Of a DNA stretch of 64,000 bases, positions 13,701-27,900 are shown piece by piece. A program made the position numbers and the translations under genes. How positions within the stretch are numbered: position 1 is the first letter of the stretch; each line of letters begins with the position of its first letter. Source of the DNA: Aquila chrysaetos chrysaetos (taxonomy: Eukaryota; Chordata; Aves; Accipitriformes; Accipitridae); the NCBI RefSeq assembly GCF_900496995.4, contig NC_044006.1, positions 44,043,620 to 44,107,619 of the forward strand, in the 5' to 3' direction. The notes below the pieces were generated by a model that saw only the letters and a list, made by a program, of their open reading frames with translations, searched no databases and had not been told where the DNA came from.

Positions 13701-14607
13701 GAGTGAAGCAGTTCTGCTAGAAAAGGTATCTTGCAGTCCTCTCCCTATAAAAGCAAGCAATGATAGCGTATGCTAGCTGTTGGTCCCCACAGTATTTCCA
13801 TGTGCATTGACAAGTCTCAGGATATCGGGAAATGATGCAAGTAGCTTTGGGGAAAGAAAAGGAATGGGAAGCAGGGACATGGAAAGCATAAGGAAGTGAA
13901 GGCGACAGCAAAAAGTTCAATATGAATTAAATATGAATTTTACACGTAGAAAACAACATCCTAGATTTGCTACATAGCTAGACATAAAAGTAAGCTAACA
14001 GAATAAATATAAAATGTAATTAAATGAATAGCAATAGTACTGAATTTAAAGTTATGAAGATATGAGTCGACTTGGTATTATACTTTGTTTCACAGCATAG
14101 AATGATCACATTTAAAGAACTAAAAGGGTAAAATGGAATATGCATATTCATCCCTACTGTCTTTATATTAAATTTTGTTACCTTTTCTGACGTTGTACCA
14201 CAATGGTGGCTGTGTAAGTGGAAGACTAGTCTCTTATCAATAACCTAGAAACTGCTTCAAAACTCCATGTATCTTGTAATTCACAAAAAAAATGCCAGTG
14301 CCACAATAATAAAGAACTGGGCAATAAAGACATATTAGTTGGTCAGATGCATTTACTTTGAAATATGGCCTAGTTTGACTTCAGTTAGTAAGTCTGTCTG
14401 ACATTAGAATCACTGCATTCAAATAGAGATTAATGAGACTTAAAATTAAACAGTTATTTCATCAAACATACAATAAAGAGAATTGATTTTAGGTCTCAAT
14501 TAGGAAAGAGGAAAGATGATTGTGTCTTGCAGTACATGACTAGAAGCCACAAATTTTAAATTCCATCTTCTTTTGGAAGATGGAAAACCCAAGTGGTCTT
14601 CTTATAT
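7761..14607. other. intergenic or intronic stretch, no gene recognised
   Basis: This is mostly AT-rich DNA between the left CpG island and the SP4 3' end. It starts with another poly-C run near 7800-7815. Open frames are short (no more than about 100 codons), lack family signatures and have no consistent splice context. I saw no RNA gene or clear repeat family. Confidence 0.4.
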
Positions 14608-14720
14608 GTAGCTGTGGCACTTAGGGACATGGTTTACTGGTGGACTTGGCAGTCTTAGGTTTACGGTTGGCCTTGATGATCTTAAGCATCTTTTCCAACC
14701 TAAATGATTCTGTGATTCTA
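14608..14720 (+). mobile_element. CR1 LINE 3'-end fragment
   Basis: The sequence follows the familiar avian CR1 3' end: GTGGCACTTAGGGACATGG, then the GATGATCTTAAG and CTTTTCCAACCTAAATG blocks, ending in the CR1 tail repeat ATTCTGTGATTCTAT. Only the 3' untranslated part remains. It lies beyond the likely 3' end of SP4, in the opposite orientation to SP4. Confidence 0.85.
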
Positions 14721-15361
14721 TATTTATTTCTTCCTTTGTGAAATAATACTACTTGTTCACTGCAAAAGTATGGTAAGGCTTACCACAAAAATTCTTCTAG
14801 TATTTAAAAAAAAAATTAGTATATCATTATAATTAGCAATTTAATATACCATCAAAGATATTTTAGTATAACGGTGCAGGAGCCCGTTTACATTTCACTG
14901 AGAAAAGCTCAATATATTTTCTATGATTTGAAGTCAGTACTTTCAGGTTTCCATTTATTTGTTCTATTCATTCCCTGTTTGGAATATAATCATGACATTT
15001 CTAGTATTTATCTCTCTCTCAAACGGAATGATTTTTAATTTTTTTTTTAATTTAGATTATTTATTTGTGTGTGTGTACATACTTCTTACCTTAGAAAAGT
15101 TTTTCCTTTGGTTATTCCTTTGGTGTGTTCAGGAATAACCATAACTTCCATTCGCAGGAGCTGAACAAACCCCACAGAATTCATGCTGAGCTAGAATCTG
15201 CTGGTTTAATTCCCTGCTGGGAGTCTGCCAGTTGGGAAACGCTGACCAGCAAGTACAGGTCTTAATTACACAAATCCAGAAGCTGCTGCCAACCTTTCCC
15301 CATTGAGAAGCATTTGCTTTCTAGTGTTCTTCTTGATGAACAGATTATCACTCAAACATAA
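14721..15361. other. short intergenic or distal 3' UTR stretch
   Basis: AT-rich sequence with a (TG)n run near 15066 and two further minus-strand AATAAA motifs, near 14950 and 15060. These could be alternative SP4 poly(A) signals. Nothing else is recognised. Confidence 0.3.
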
Positions 15362-18300
15362 TTTATTGCTGTTTTATATTGTAAGCAATTAAATGAAGAA
15401 ACCTTTTAAACTCAAGGGAATTTTAATAGGTTACTTGCAAAATGTTATTGCAGGCAACAACTTGTACATGATTTTAGTTCCAAACCCACCAAAAAATTAT
15501 ACAAATCAGCATTGTAAAAGTGTCAAATTAATGCCTTACAGGCTTTGCTGGCAGAATTAATTTCTAAATTCTAGATGTGGGGAAATGTTACTCTCATTTT
15601 TTTCCTTTTCCATTTTTTTTTAGAAAAATTTACAAGTGAAATATTACTACAAAACTTTTTTATAAGGAATTTTTGCAAAACATTTACATTTTTACCATCA
15701 ACTATTTTTCTGTTTCAAAATCATTATGTAGATTTAATACCCTATGCTGCACATCAATTCTTGCGGGATGACAATTCAGTGACATGCATAAAGAAACACC
15801 ACAAGGCATTAAAATGAAGACTTAAATACAAATATTGTTGCAATAAAACAGTTATAAAATTGAAAAATAGGACCTAAACATCATGCTTACTTAACTTTGA
15901 CAAATTAACTTTTTTCTCCTAGATTACACACTTTTATTACTGCTCTCGTGAAAGAATGTGATAAATAATGACTTAACACCAATTTCTAATGTAATCGGCA
16001 ACACATACACGAACCTAACCAAAGAAAGTATATTGTAAGAAAAAAACTATTCTAACACTGGAGTTCTACCATGGTAAATACACTTTGCACTGATAATTAC
16101 AATAAAGCAAAATTTTTAACGGTGGCAAAGGGAATGAACAGTGAAATGCCATTAAACAAGATACTACTGCACATCTGTGCCCTATTACTTACAACAGCTA
16201 TATCCCACTGAGTCAAATAAAGGACATTGAAATTTACGATCCTTTTAAGACAGAAAAGTGGATTCAGAATGGTATGCAGAACAGACTGTCAAAATGTTTC
16301 TAATTCCAGCGCTAAAATGTGCACCTGCTAACACAAGTTAATGTACTTGAGATGCTATGAAGCCAACCAGATTTAGATTTTGATACATCTATAATAGGGA
16401 TTCATTGCAGATTAAAAATGACTTCAGTTTCCTATCTGCATACGTAAGTATGCATGAAAAAAATTATATATGAAATGGTTGTGCAGAATGCTCATAACTT
16501 CAGTTTACAAAAATTGTTAACTTCTAGGAAGTTTCTAGGAAACATGGTATTAACATTAGGAAAGTTCTTCTTTGCATAAAGAAATTTATAGCACTGATTG
16601 TGAAGCATAATGATAAAATATATATTTGACGTTTCATTTCCTATATAATAAAATTAACAGTTAATACTACCTAATGTTCATCTGTATTAAATGTAACATC
16701 TAATTGATTCTGATGTTTTAAATCCAGATACATCAGTTAAGAGTACTTTAAATAAAATATACAAAATAATGTACAAAACCCAACTAAAATTTAAAGACTC
16801 TGTTACAAGTCTACAAAAGCTTTAAGAAACTTGAAATTTATAACCACAGTGTAAAATTGTTTTTCTTTAATCTCAAAGCTTTTTATGTAAACTGAAAGTA
16901 TAAAATACCTTCAGCTTAGTATTTTGCTACAAAGGGCTGGCCTAAAGTGTACACAGTGTAAACAATGATTGGTATTTCTCTTGCTTCAAAAATACAGAAA
17001 ACACCACAAGATTGATAAAGTATTCAGATGAGAAGTATATGTTTTGTGAGGGAATGCACAAGGTATCTGTTATGTCTCTCAAACCAACAGCTACCAAACA
17101 CATTCTTCCTTTTGTAATTTGCAGGGAAAAAAATCTTATCCTTCTTGCACTGTACTTCCTTTAGTTACATCAAAAATATTTTGGTGTATAAATTTTTTAA
17201 AAAACTGGTCATGAGAATTATCACCAAACAACTGTATGTGTAAAAGGTTACATTTATTCCTATGGGAAGTAATTAAAAATCCTGAGTATGAAATATTTGG
17301 CCATCTTTCCTCCTTGTACATACTGGAGTTTTCACATAGAAAATGCAGTTTGTTTTTGTTGCTGTTGTTTTTCATTTCTTCTATATTTCTATTAAACTGG
17401 CACATCTGAAAATGTAACCAAACCTTTGAAATCAAAAGTTGTGTAGTAAAAAGATAACTATATTCCTCTTTCCCCAGTTCGTTTTGTGGTTGGAGGCTCA
17501 ATGTAAGATTTGATAGGTAACATTTATTACCAGCCCACATATTATCCTTGAAGAGAAAATAAAGACAGTAATATTTGGGGGAAAAAAGAGACAATGTTTA
17601 CTTTCAATACCTTTTTTTGGTTAAAATGTGATAATTAATTCTTTTCTTTGGCTATTAAGTCAAAGCATAAAGAACTCAGCACATTAACCACAATATAATA
17701 AACCAGTATTTACAGAGAGAAGATACTGGAGAATGAGCTACAACACTCAATTGTCTGATTAATTTCCATGAATTCTAACAAAATTAAAACATTTAAATAC
17801 TTAAATTTGAGGTTTTATGATTCATGTTACCTACGAGTTAGAAATGGACCATGGATGTTTTAAAAAGTAATGAAATGAAATACCAAAAATTGACACAAAA
17901 GTTGCCATATTCATTTTTCATCCTACATAAAGATACCATTACTTTTGTAAAATCTAACGTTAATATCTTCCTATGATTTTATCTTTCCTACTGTATACAC
18001 TAATTCTACATAACCTTAGCTCTCCAAACAAAGAGAGGAATTAGAACTCACTGATTGTCATTTATACACACTACTATAATGTAGTGGTCAAAATAAATCT
18101 GAGGTCTACCTCAGAACCACTTCGCAGCATGCATCATCCAGCTGCTTCTTGAGTAATTCCAAAACTTGAGAAAAGACGGCCAAAATCAACTGACGTGTTC
18201 TATGGACTAAGCAAAAACCTAAAATATTTCCACTGTCGTTCAATCCATATTCAGTTTTGCTGTGCCTTACGGGAAAAGGATGTTCTAATGAAAATATTAC

Positions 18301-18727
18301 AAATTTATTTTAAAAACAAAGTACCTTCATCAAATGACATTAATCCTAGTCAAGGTCCACCCTGTTTTACATTGATATTATCTGATTTTATAAACACATT
18401 AACATACAATGCTAAAATAGGGGGGGAAAGTTCATTTAAAATCATTACATGATATACAGACATATAACTAAAAAAGTACAGTATGGAAATAATATTCCCC
18501 CATCTGTTTATCCAGTACATCAATTTGCGCTGTTTGTATTTTTGAAATTTTTGTCTTGTTGCACCGGTGTACACTTCCAATGCTGACCCTCCAACCTGGA
18601 ACACTTACAGAAGTCATGACTGAAAACATGATTTCCTGCTCTGTAATCCACTTTACCAGCCCACTTCCATATCCTGAAAGGTATGTAAACTTAAGTGCAG
18701 CACTAGGCGTCCATATAAATGATCCTT
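15362..18727 (-). other. SP4: probable SP4 3' UTR
   Basis: The region follows the SP4 stop codon on the minus strand. It is AT-rich, has no splice-supported coding exon, and contains several minus-strand AATAAA motifs, including near 18304, 17523, 15933 and 15362. Long 3' UTRs of roughly 3 kb are usual for SP4 as I recall. I placed the distal end at the AATAAA at 15362-15367, but any of the motifs may be used. A 152-codon open frame at 17136-17594 on the same strand shows low-complexity AT-driven composition and is probably chance. Confidence 0.4.
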
Positions 18728-18975
18728 TCAGAATTCTTCCATGTTTGTTGAAACATTAGGGGTTGCTGGGTTTGAATCTTGAGAAATGGCAGCAACAGTG
18801 ACAATTCTTGGAGAACCAAGAACCTCAGTAACTGAAGAGTCCAGTTCTCCTGAGGTAACAATAGCAAGGGCTGTTCCACCACCCTTCTTGTTCTGATGAG
18901 TTTTGACATGTTTCGAGAGATGGTCACTTCGCATAAACCTTTTAGAACATTCTGGGCACTCAAATCTCTTTTCAC
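18728..18975 (-). CDS. SP4: SP4 coding exon 6 (last)
   Basis: Encodes residues 699-780 and the TGA stop at 18728-18730. It contains zinc finger 3 (C705, C708, H721, H725, with recognition helix RSDHLSKH), then a tail typical of SP4 ([32 protein letters not shown]). The acceptor is ...CTTTTAAAAAAG before base 18975; its pyrimidine tract is interrupted by A near the AG. The exon starts with GT, completing the split Gly-699 codon. Confidence 0.96.
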
Positions 18976-21900
18976 CTTTTTTAAAAGAAGAACAAAACCA
19001 AAATGTTACTGAAGGACAAAACTGATCATTTGAATCTGACCCTCTTCTATTCAACATTTGAAGTGTCTTTAAAAGGACACAATGTTTTCTTCTCTACCCA
19101 TCTGATTTCCAGGTGTGTTCTGTTCAGTCACAGGCTTTTGGCAATCTACTCTTCACTGCTATAATGCTCTCAACAAATATTTGCTATGCTGCGATTATCT
19201 GGTGAGAAGTTTGAATTTCAGGTCACCAGAGAATTTTCATAAACTTCCATAAAATTGACTGAGCAGGAGACGTAAAAGCCCTGAAAGAATGACTTGATAG
19301 CAGTTTTTAAGAATACTTTTGTTATTTAGATTACAGTGATGAGAAGGGAATTTGGAAACATGAATCCCAAAGCTCCATGAGGATGTATAAAATCTATGTC
19401 AAGAGAGATAAATTCAACATACTAAAAAGTGCTGTCACTGTTCAAACGTAATTAGCGCTTAGACTTCGAGTGCTATCTTCTGATGCTATAAGTTGCGGGG
19501 GGAGATGGGGGGACACACCTTCTTGGGGCTAGAAATATGAAGGCTGATAAAATTTTTGGTTTCTAAAAGGTCCACCTTCCAATCTGAACTGTTAAGAGAA
19601 CTTGCTTTATCAGTTCTCACTTGAAACTTCAACACCTCCCCAAGAAGACCAAATCTGATGTATGAACTAGGTTAAAAATTTTCTTAAGAATTCAGCTAGT
19701 TCAAGTGAGGAAATGACGACCCTGGTCCATGGCCAATCGTACATCCCTGATCTAAATTTGTCAAATTTAGATCAGGCACTAGCTTATGTACATCAGCTAT
19801 CTGTGATGAAACGGTCATCTTTTTCTAGCATAGGTACAGAAGAACAGTTTGAACAGATCTCATTTTACTTATTTGATTTCACAATCAGCTTGAATTGATG
19901 AAAACTGAAATCTATCACTTCCTCGGTTTTAAAGTTACTTTATTTACATTTCAAAGTAGTTTTCAGAGATCCTAATAAGTGAGAACTTCGATATCACTGT
20001 CTAACCATGGCCACTATGATTCCGACTTGCTGTACTATGCATACAGAGAGGGATGACCAACCTGTGTGGGTTCTTCTATGTCTTTGTAACTCATCACTCC
20101 TTGTAAATCGCTTGCCACAAAAAATCCAGTTGCATACAAATGGTCTTTCACCAGTATGCCAGCGCAGATGTGCTCGAAGATGAGATGTCTTGCCATAAAC
20201 TTTTCCACATCCTTCAATATGGCAGATATGTTGTTTCTTTTTTCCTGGCTCATTGCTGCCTCTAAAAAGATCAAATTTAAACAGGTAAGCAATTATATTC
20301 TAAAATATTATTAGGTATTAGGAAAAATATTTCAGGCTAATAGAGACAACTATAATCCCCTGTCTAAAAAGAAACATATAAACATACTTTCTAATAGAAA
20401 ATATTAAAAATGTACGCAGTATAAGAAAATCTCATGCCCAAATGAGGCAATCTGTAATAAGATGCCTAAATACATACTGATAAAATTTACATTTACCTTC
20501 CTTCTCCTTCTCTGCAATTAGGACATGAGCAGGCAACTCTTCTCAATCTCTTGCCAGGTTGCACTTCCTGGTCAGAAGCTTGTTGAGCTTGTTGCAGCTG
20601 CACTTGTGTTATCTGATCAGGACTAACAGCACCAATTGCTGCATTAGCAATGCCACCTACTGCTACAGTAACAGGAGCTATTGTGGCTTGCTGTACTTTT
20701 ACTCCATCCTGTCCTTGCTGTTGACCTGTAAAATAAGAAAGTGTTTGTACCTTTTATTAGTCATTTCAATAAGTGAAATGCACAAATAAACTTCATATGT
20801 TTTATAGAACAAAAATCCACCTAAAGTTAAGTAGTACCACAGTACTTACCTGCTAGCTTAGATAGCCCTGTTTAATGTAATTTGTTACTAGAACAGTACA
20901 AGACTGCAAATTACTGACACTAAGAAATGAGAACTAGTTTAACATGTGTTTTCTTTTTCTCAAAAGCTGAGATAAATGAGAAACCATTAAACAAAATCTT
21001 ACACAGAAATACTCTTAAATCTACTGCCAATTAATGTCTTCCTAATAACCATTGAAAACATACCTACATTCAGAAAACTATAATTACCTAATTTTAAAAG
21101 TTGCTTTATGGCACATTGTCACTTCTCATACAATCTCTCCTGAATCAACATTGAGCCACAAAGGAACTTACACAAAGAAAAAGAGATGTTGTAGGACTAG
21201 ACTTGAAAAAGGTAACATACCAGAGCTTTGTTGGGTTGGGTTTTTTTTTTGCAGGATTCTCTCCACCTGGGATGGTGTAATCCTGGTTATACATAAATAT
21301 TGGGGGACAAGAGGCTGGAGAGCAGCCCCACGGAAAAAGACCTGGGGGTCTGGCTTGACGGCAAGTTGAATATTAGTCAACAGTGTGCCCTGGCAGCCAA
21401 AAAGGCCAACCGTGTCCTGGGGTGCATCAAGCACAGCATAGCTAGCTGGTCAAGGAAGGTGATTGTCCCACTCTACACTGCACTACTCCAGCCCCACCTA
21501 AAGTACTGTGTGCAGTTTTGGGTGCCTCAATATAAGAAGGACATCAAACTGTTAGAGTGTGTCCAGAGGAAGGTGACCAAGGTGGTGAAAGGTCTCAAGG
21601 GCAAGACGTACGAGGAGTGGCTGAGGTCACTTGGTTTGTTCAGCTTGGAGAAGAGAAGGCTGAGGGGTGACCTCATCGCAGCCTACAACTTCCTCAAGGA
21701 GGGCAGTGGAGGGGGAGGTGCAGATCTCCTCTCTCTGGTGACCAGTGATAGGACACATGGAAATGGTATGAAGCTGCGTCAGGGGAAGTTCAGATTAGAC
21801 ATTAGGAAAAGGTTCTTCCCCGAGAGGGTAGTCAGTCACTGGAACAGCCTCCCCAGGGAAGTGGTCATGGCACTAAGCCTGTCAGAGTTCAAGGAGCATC

Positions 21901-24900
21901 TGGACGATGCTCTTAGTCATATGGTTTATTTTTAAGTAGTCCTGCGAGGAGCAGGGAGTTGGACTCAATGATCCTTATGGGTCCCTTCCAACTTGAGATA
22001 TTCTATGATTCCATGATTTTGTTTTGCAGAAGGGAGTATGTTTTCAGGCAGACTGGAAAAGCAGCTTGACTGAATCAAATGGAATTCTAAGATTGACTTG
22101 AATTAAGAATTCAGTTTCATTGCGTAAGTCCATTAATCTCACTGGCTTGCTTAATCAAAGGAAATCAGGATTACTGTCTTGATATTAAAGCAAAATAAAG
22201 ACTATTCCAATATAGGTAAGAAGCGTAGTTACTTGAGCGGCAGGGTAATATTATGTTTGCTTAAAAAGTTAGTACTATACGGTCTAAGAAAATAATGTGA
22301 CAAACTAAACCTGACACAGAGATATCACTTCCAGCCGCAATGTGACAACACTGAATGCCAGTCCTGCCAGTAACAGGAATGGGACAAAATATCATTAGAT
22401 GCTGCCATTTTCAAAAATTCTGTGCCTTCATACAAATGGGAAATAAGAGGAAATACTACCTACTTATTGAGAGAGTGTAATGACCAACCAGAATTCCTTA
22501 GAATAGACTATAATATTTTAAGACTTGGAAGTCCTCTGTATTGAAGCATTAATTTAAAACTTGCAAATCTATTGGAGATAACATGATTCAGAGAGATTCA
22601 GGTGGATACTCCAACTTACTTCTCAAGCATCCATAACAGACACCATCAATGGGGATAAGACTGTGAAGAACAGTCTCTGAAGTCTAAACTGCCTAGCTAC
22701 CAAGTGAGTTCATACACAACACAGCACGGGATAATGACTACTTCATTCACACAATTGCTGAGGAGCAATATATGCTTCGACAGGCTATCTTGTGTAACAT
22801 CATGATAACAGCCATAGCTGAAATCTAACACACACCACCACGTACGTGCAGATAGGTTAGGACTAAAGAACATGATATACAGAGAACCTCCAAAATGATT
22901 TGACTGTCCTCTCAGAGACCGCTGTTGGCTACAGGAAATAGAATAAATCTGTCTTGTGCCTAGGTCAGTACCAGGTTATTTTCACCAGCAGCACTGACCA
23001 AATTTTCCCACTTATCTCTCTTGGTTTCCATCCAGAACTTGCACCTGACCTGCCTAGATACGAATGAATGTGAATTTCTTGTTTTCTTAAGCAGGCCACA
23101 AATATTAACAGATGCTGAGTACTTTTGGTTCTCTGGAAAGAACAAGGATAAACCCAGAAGAGATAATGTTTGAATCCCACTTGCTGTTGGACAGATAGAT
23201 AGTAAACAAACAAAAAAATCTAAGAAAAGTCTGGTATTTGCAGCAGAGGAACCATGGAAAAAGACTTACAGGTTTAATCTTGAGTGCAGAGTCTTCATAT
23301 GTCTAGGATAGAACAAAGTCTTTCTTTTCAGAATAGCAATGTACTGGAAATAAATTTACTTCCCATATTCTAATGGGAAAGAAAAGCACTCATGAGAATC
23401 CTTGAGGGACAATATGATAGGGTAAGGAGAACATTGTGGTATAAATGCAAATAGTAGTATCTAGTACTTGGGTCTAACAGTGGCAGAAGAGGACACGAGC
23501 TTCCAAAGAAAGCACTAGTCCAGGGGCAATTCCTTGTCAGGCTGTTAAGCTGCTGAAGTGCTGACCAAGTGCTATGAATAGGCAGCATCAAAAAAGGCTG
23601 ATCATTTTGGTTATATGTAATGCTCGTCTTAACATGATAACATGATTGCTTGTGTTGAAAACCAGCTGCAGTTTTTGGTTAGCCAAAGGTAAATAAATTA
23701 ACTGGAAGAACTTGCTCAGCTCGCAGAGCACAAACCACGCTCTCTCTGTTAAACATACCCAAGATGCAAACTCCTTTAATTCACAGAGCAGCACTATAAA
23801 TGATGAGTCTACGAACGGGCACTACAAAAGTTAAAGTAGTAACAGATATTATGGCCACACCTACTGCAGCCTCTTATGCTATTTTCACTATCACTCGTGT
23901 TTTCAAGTACATTAATAAGAATTATCCTTTGTTGTTGAAGTCTGTTAGAGGGATGACTCCATCCGTGTCAAAGACCTATTTTAGCAAAAAAGTCCTGGGA
24001 CCTAACCAGTCTGTGGTCAGAACGCAGCTGAACAGCATAATTTTCTGTCAATTTTCCCTTTCTCTCTGATTTTCTTGAATTGATATTAAAGTTTCAATGC
24101 AACTTCCCCCCCACAGGCTGCCAGACCAAGGCTTTCCAAGTAAGATATGAATTGAGGCACTTGAACCCTGAGAAGGACAACTCCCTTTTTAATTCCATGT
24201 CTAGTGCTACAGTGATGAATGTCCAACACATAAATATGGATTGGTCGGATCCAGCAAGAATTATGAGGAAGCCTGTTCAGCATTTCTAAAAATCCGATAT
24301 ATTGTGCTGGTTTGACACAAATCAACTTTCAGTCTCTAAGTTATGAGATGACCAACCACACAAGGGTCTTCTGACACTTCTTCAGAATATCAAGTACTAC
24401 TGCTGACACATACTTTATCTGCTCCAAACCTTCCCCCTCTCATGTGAGGACCACAGGTATCTTGAAGTATAGGATACACACTGATGAGCTACAACCTTAA
24501 TCTATTTATTAAAAATAATATAGTGATACATCTGAGTAGAAATTCTTCACAATAACTGTAAAGGTGACAATAAAAATACAAAAGAGAAAATGCCCAAAGT
24601 AAGGTTGTTCAGGCAGACAATTACATTATCCATATGGTTTCAGTTAAACAGTAATTAAATGACTGCTCTTTAGATGGCATTAACAAAGTTATTACATTTT
24701 CTAATGTGAATGTTGACTTTCTTCTTTAAATTAATCTCACAGAGATGTTATTTAAACTCCCTTCCCTTGGATTCCACTTACTAAATTCAAAACAGAAGGT
24801 TCTGAAACTCTCAAAATATCACACAGATAGCCTTATTTAAAGATCCAGGCCACAAAATTCAATAAGAAAATCTCTACTTTTTCAGGCAATAGGGTAATTG

Positions 24901-27900
24901 AAAGAAGCATACATATCTGATAAATATTCTTTGCCAGAGATTTACATAGTTATCAGAAAACACTGGGAAGTTCAATAATGTCATTCCTGGACTTAATTTT
25001 TGTTTTGAACTCCTGAAAGAGCATCCAAACAAGCTAGCACACTAGTAGTACACAGGATAGAAAGAAATGCATCTATTCTCATTTTAAAGTTGTTAAACAT
25101 AAAATTCTTTATTCTTGTTCTTTGAGAGTAAAATGAATGTATTTTAGACCAGCTGAAAAAATCTTTTCTCTTGAAGAAAAATCAGAAAATTTTCACAAAA
25201 CAACCGACAGAACATGGCCTGGTCTAAATCTCAAAGTGAATCTGCTATAGTCTTGAGTTGCATGGGATTTTGATTTTTTTAAACTATATCCTAGAATCCA
25301 CTACAGATTACTAAGGGCTTTAACTTTTACATCAATTATACTTATTAAGGGAAGATAGAGGAATTTCATTATTTTTAAAATCAAGTTTACTGAGGAAAAG
25401 ATACGGAGAAAACTTAATTGCTGATATGAGTTTGTCTGCAGCCTACAAAATTAAATCAGGGCAACTTCTAAAAGTTTATAAAAAAATGAGGCTTTTTCAA
25501 TAGAGAGGATCTAGATATAAATTAGCTTTTTATTTGAAACAAACCCTGCTTATTCTGAAAACAGTTGGCTGAGATAATGTTATCCATACAGGAACATAAT
25601 GACCTCCTGACACTTTCTAGATGGAGAAAAAAGATCTAGTAAAAATAAACCATATGACTTCTTACTAGGGGCATTAAAATACCGTTTAAAGCCTTCCAGA
25701 AATTCTGCTACAATCATGAGATCACTTGACATTGCTTCTTCCTGACATACTCCAAACCGCAAGACCTGATATCACTATACTTCACCATTCATAATCAAAC
25801 CTTTCAGTAACAAGAACTCTCATGTTTCAACACAGATTTCAGAAAGAGGTCTAAACAAATCATTACATGAGGGAACAAAGTCACACTTCAGTTCACCTAT
25901 GTTATTCTATATAAGTTGTCAAAGCAGTCACTGCACATTTACACTTGCTTTTAGAAGATAAAAAGTTTTTCTCAAGGTCCCACAATTTCACAATTAAAGG
26001 AATTCACTATTAAAGAAATATTCTTGATTAATAAAAATCATCACTGAACTTGTGTATGACTGAACTTTATTGTACATGCTGTCAGGTTACAACATTAAGT
26101 TACAACAAAATGTTAGTGTACAAAATAACACTGATACCAACTACTCCATTGCATTTCATTTTCTTTCAGGTCTAAGTTCTCTCCTTCTTTTGGATAGTAA
26201 TGATTTGACCACAGGACAACATGCAAGCAACAAGGCAACCAGATATGGTATTTATTTTGCAAATGAAGTGCAACAAGACTCTCACTCATTGCAATATTAC
26301 ATATATGATTATGACTGAATGTAATTAAGAATAACATTATAGAAATTTTTAAAGCTTCTCAAATAGAAAAACCTGCATGATTTTAGTCATTAATCTTTCC
26401 CATTTAAGCAGTTAAGTAAATGCATTACTTATTATCACAAGATACAGGATTATCAAGATAAAGGATTGCACATCCTTTGTTCTTCAGCATCACTTAATCA
26501 GCTTTCCAATTTTGTAGTAAAACTGCATCTTAGGAGTTACAACTCATATACACTTTCCCATACATATGAGTCTGTAACACATTCACGCAAGAAAACTAAA
26601 CAATTTTAAGTAATTACTATGAAGCCAAATAATACACATATATACACACACACATATACCTCAATCAATTTTAGGCTTCAAAGCTAATTTGCAAAATAAC
26701 AACTCCCATAACACCACCTGGATGATTAAAGAAAGCTAATGCATGGTATCTAGGAAGTACTTTCCCATAGAGCGACTGACCACTGAATACCATGGTTATT
26801 AGGCTTAGCCATCCATCATAAGTCAAAACAACTTTCCTTTCACTACACATTGCACCTGCATTCCTATCCTTGTTCACATGAAGCAGCAAGCACGAAAACC
26901 TACTCTTTGAGGCAAATAGGGCAGAAAGGGAAGAAAAGGACTTCACGTTAATGAATCACAGAAATCATGGGAGTCAAACTTTAGAAAAATGGATCTTGGA
27001 AGGAAGAGAAATTTAAGACTACAAAAACAACACTTCTAGTTTCTGGTGCTTAGTTCCCCAGAATAATTTGTATAGATTTCCTGTTGCTGTTGTGCAGCCA
27101 GCATTTAACAGTCAAAAAGATGACAGCATTAATGACAGAGAGTTATCTCAGTAGTGTGCACCTTACTGCAAAATCTGAGGAACACTTTGCAAAATGTACC
27201 TAGAGCCAGAGTGGCTAATATTGCAAAAAAGAAAATTTGTTCAACTGGATATTCTAAAAGTGAAAGAGAAGGTTGCAACTGATGTGCATAATTCAATGTG
27301 TATTACCACAGGACAGCTAAGTAAAGTTAATGACAGTGTGCAGAGTTCCAAAGCTCTACAAGCATCAGAGCTGATGCAGCAACTCACCCATTCAACAACT
27401 TACTGATGCAAAGCAATGGGGGAAAAGAGGTTTCTTATCTTTCCCCTTCCCCTGCATACACCAAGTACAGTCAGTTTGCAAACATCCTTTACTCTAATAT
27501 TGTTTTTCCACAATGACATACAGATAATTTATAGTAAGCGAATATTTACATATATTTATTTTTCTATTTATTTATAATCCAATATATTTGTTTATAATAA
27601 TGTATGTTTATATTAATAATAAATCAATGTTTATATAATATAATAAAAGATAATACTTTAAGATATAGCCAAGATTTTAAAATATAAAAAAAGTCTGTGG
27701 CAATAGTTTATAGTCAGAGATAATTTTTTTCCAAACAAAAACTAATAGGAAGGAGGTTTCATGCTGAAGAATGAAATACAAATCACACCTTAAAATTAAA
27801 TATATGTGAAGACAACATTGAGCTTCAGTATTTACACAGAAGACAATACAATTCAGTGCTACTTAAGTGGTACACAGCCAATTCTGCCCTCTCTTCTACC

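Noticed and set aside
17136..17594. 152-codon minus-strand open frame in the SP4 3' UTR
   Set aside because: It is rich in N, F, L and K as AT-rich DNA gives by chance, has no family signature, and lies in the trailing untranslated region of a known gene.
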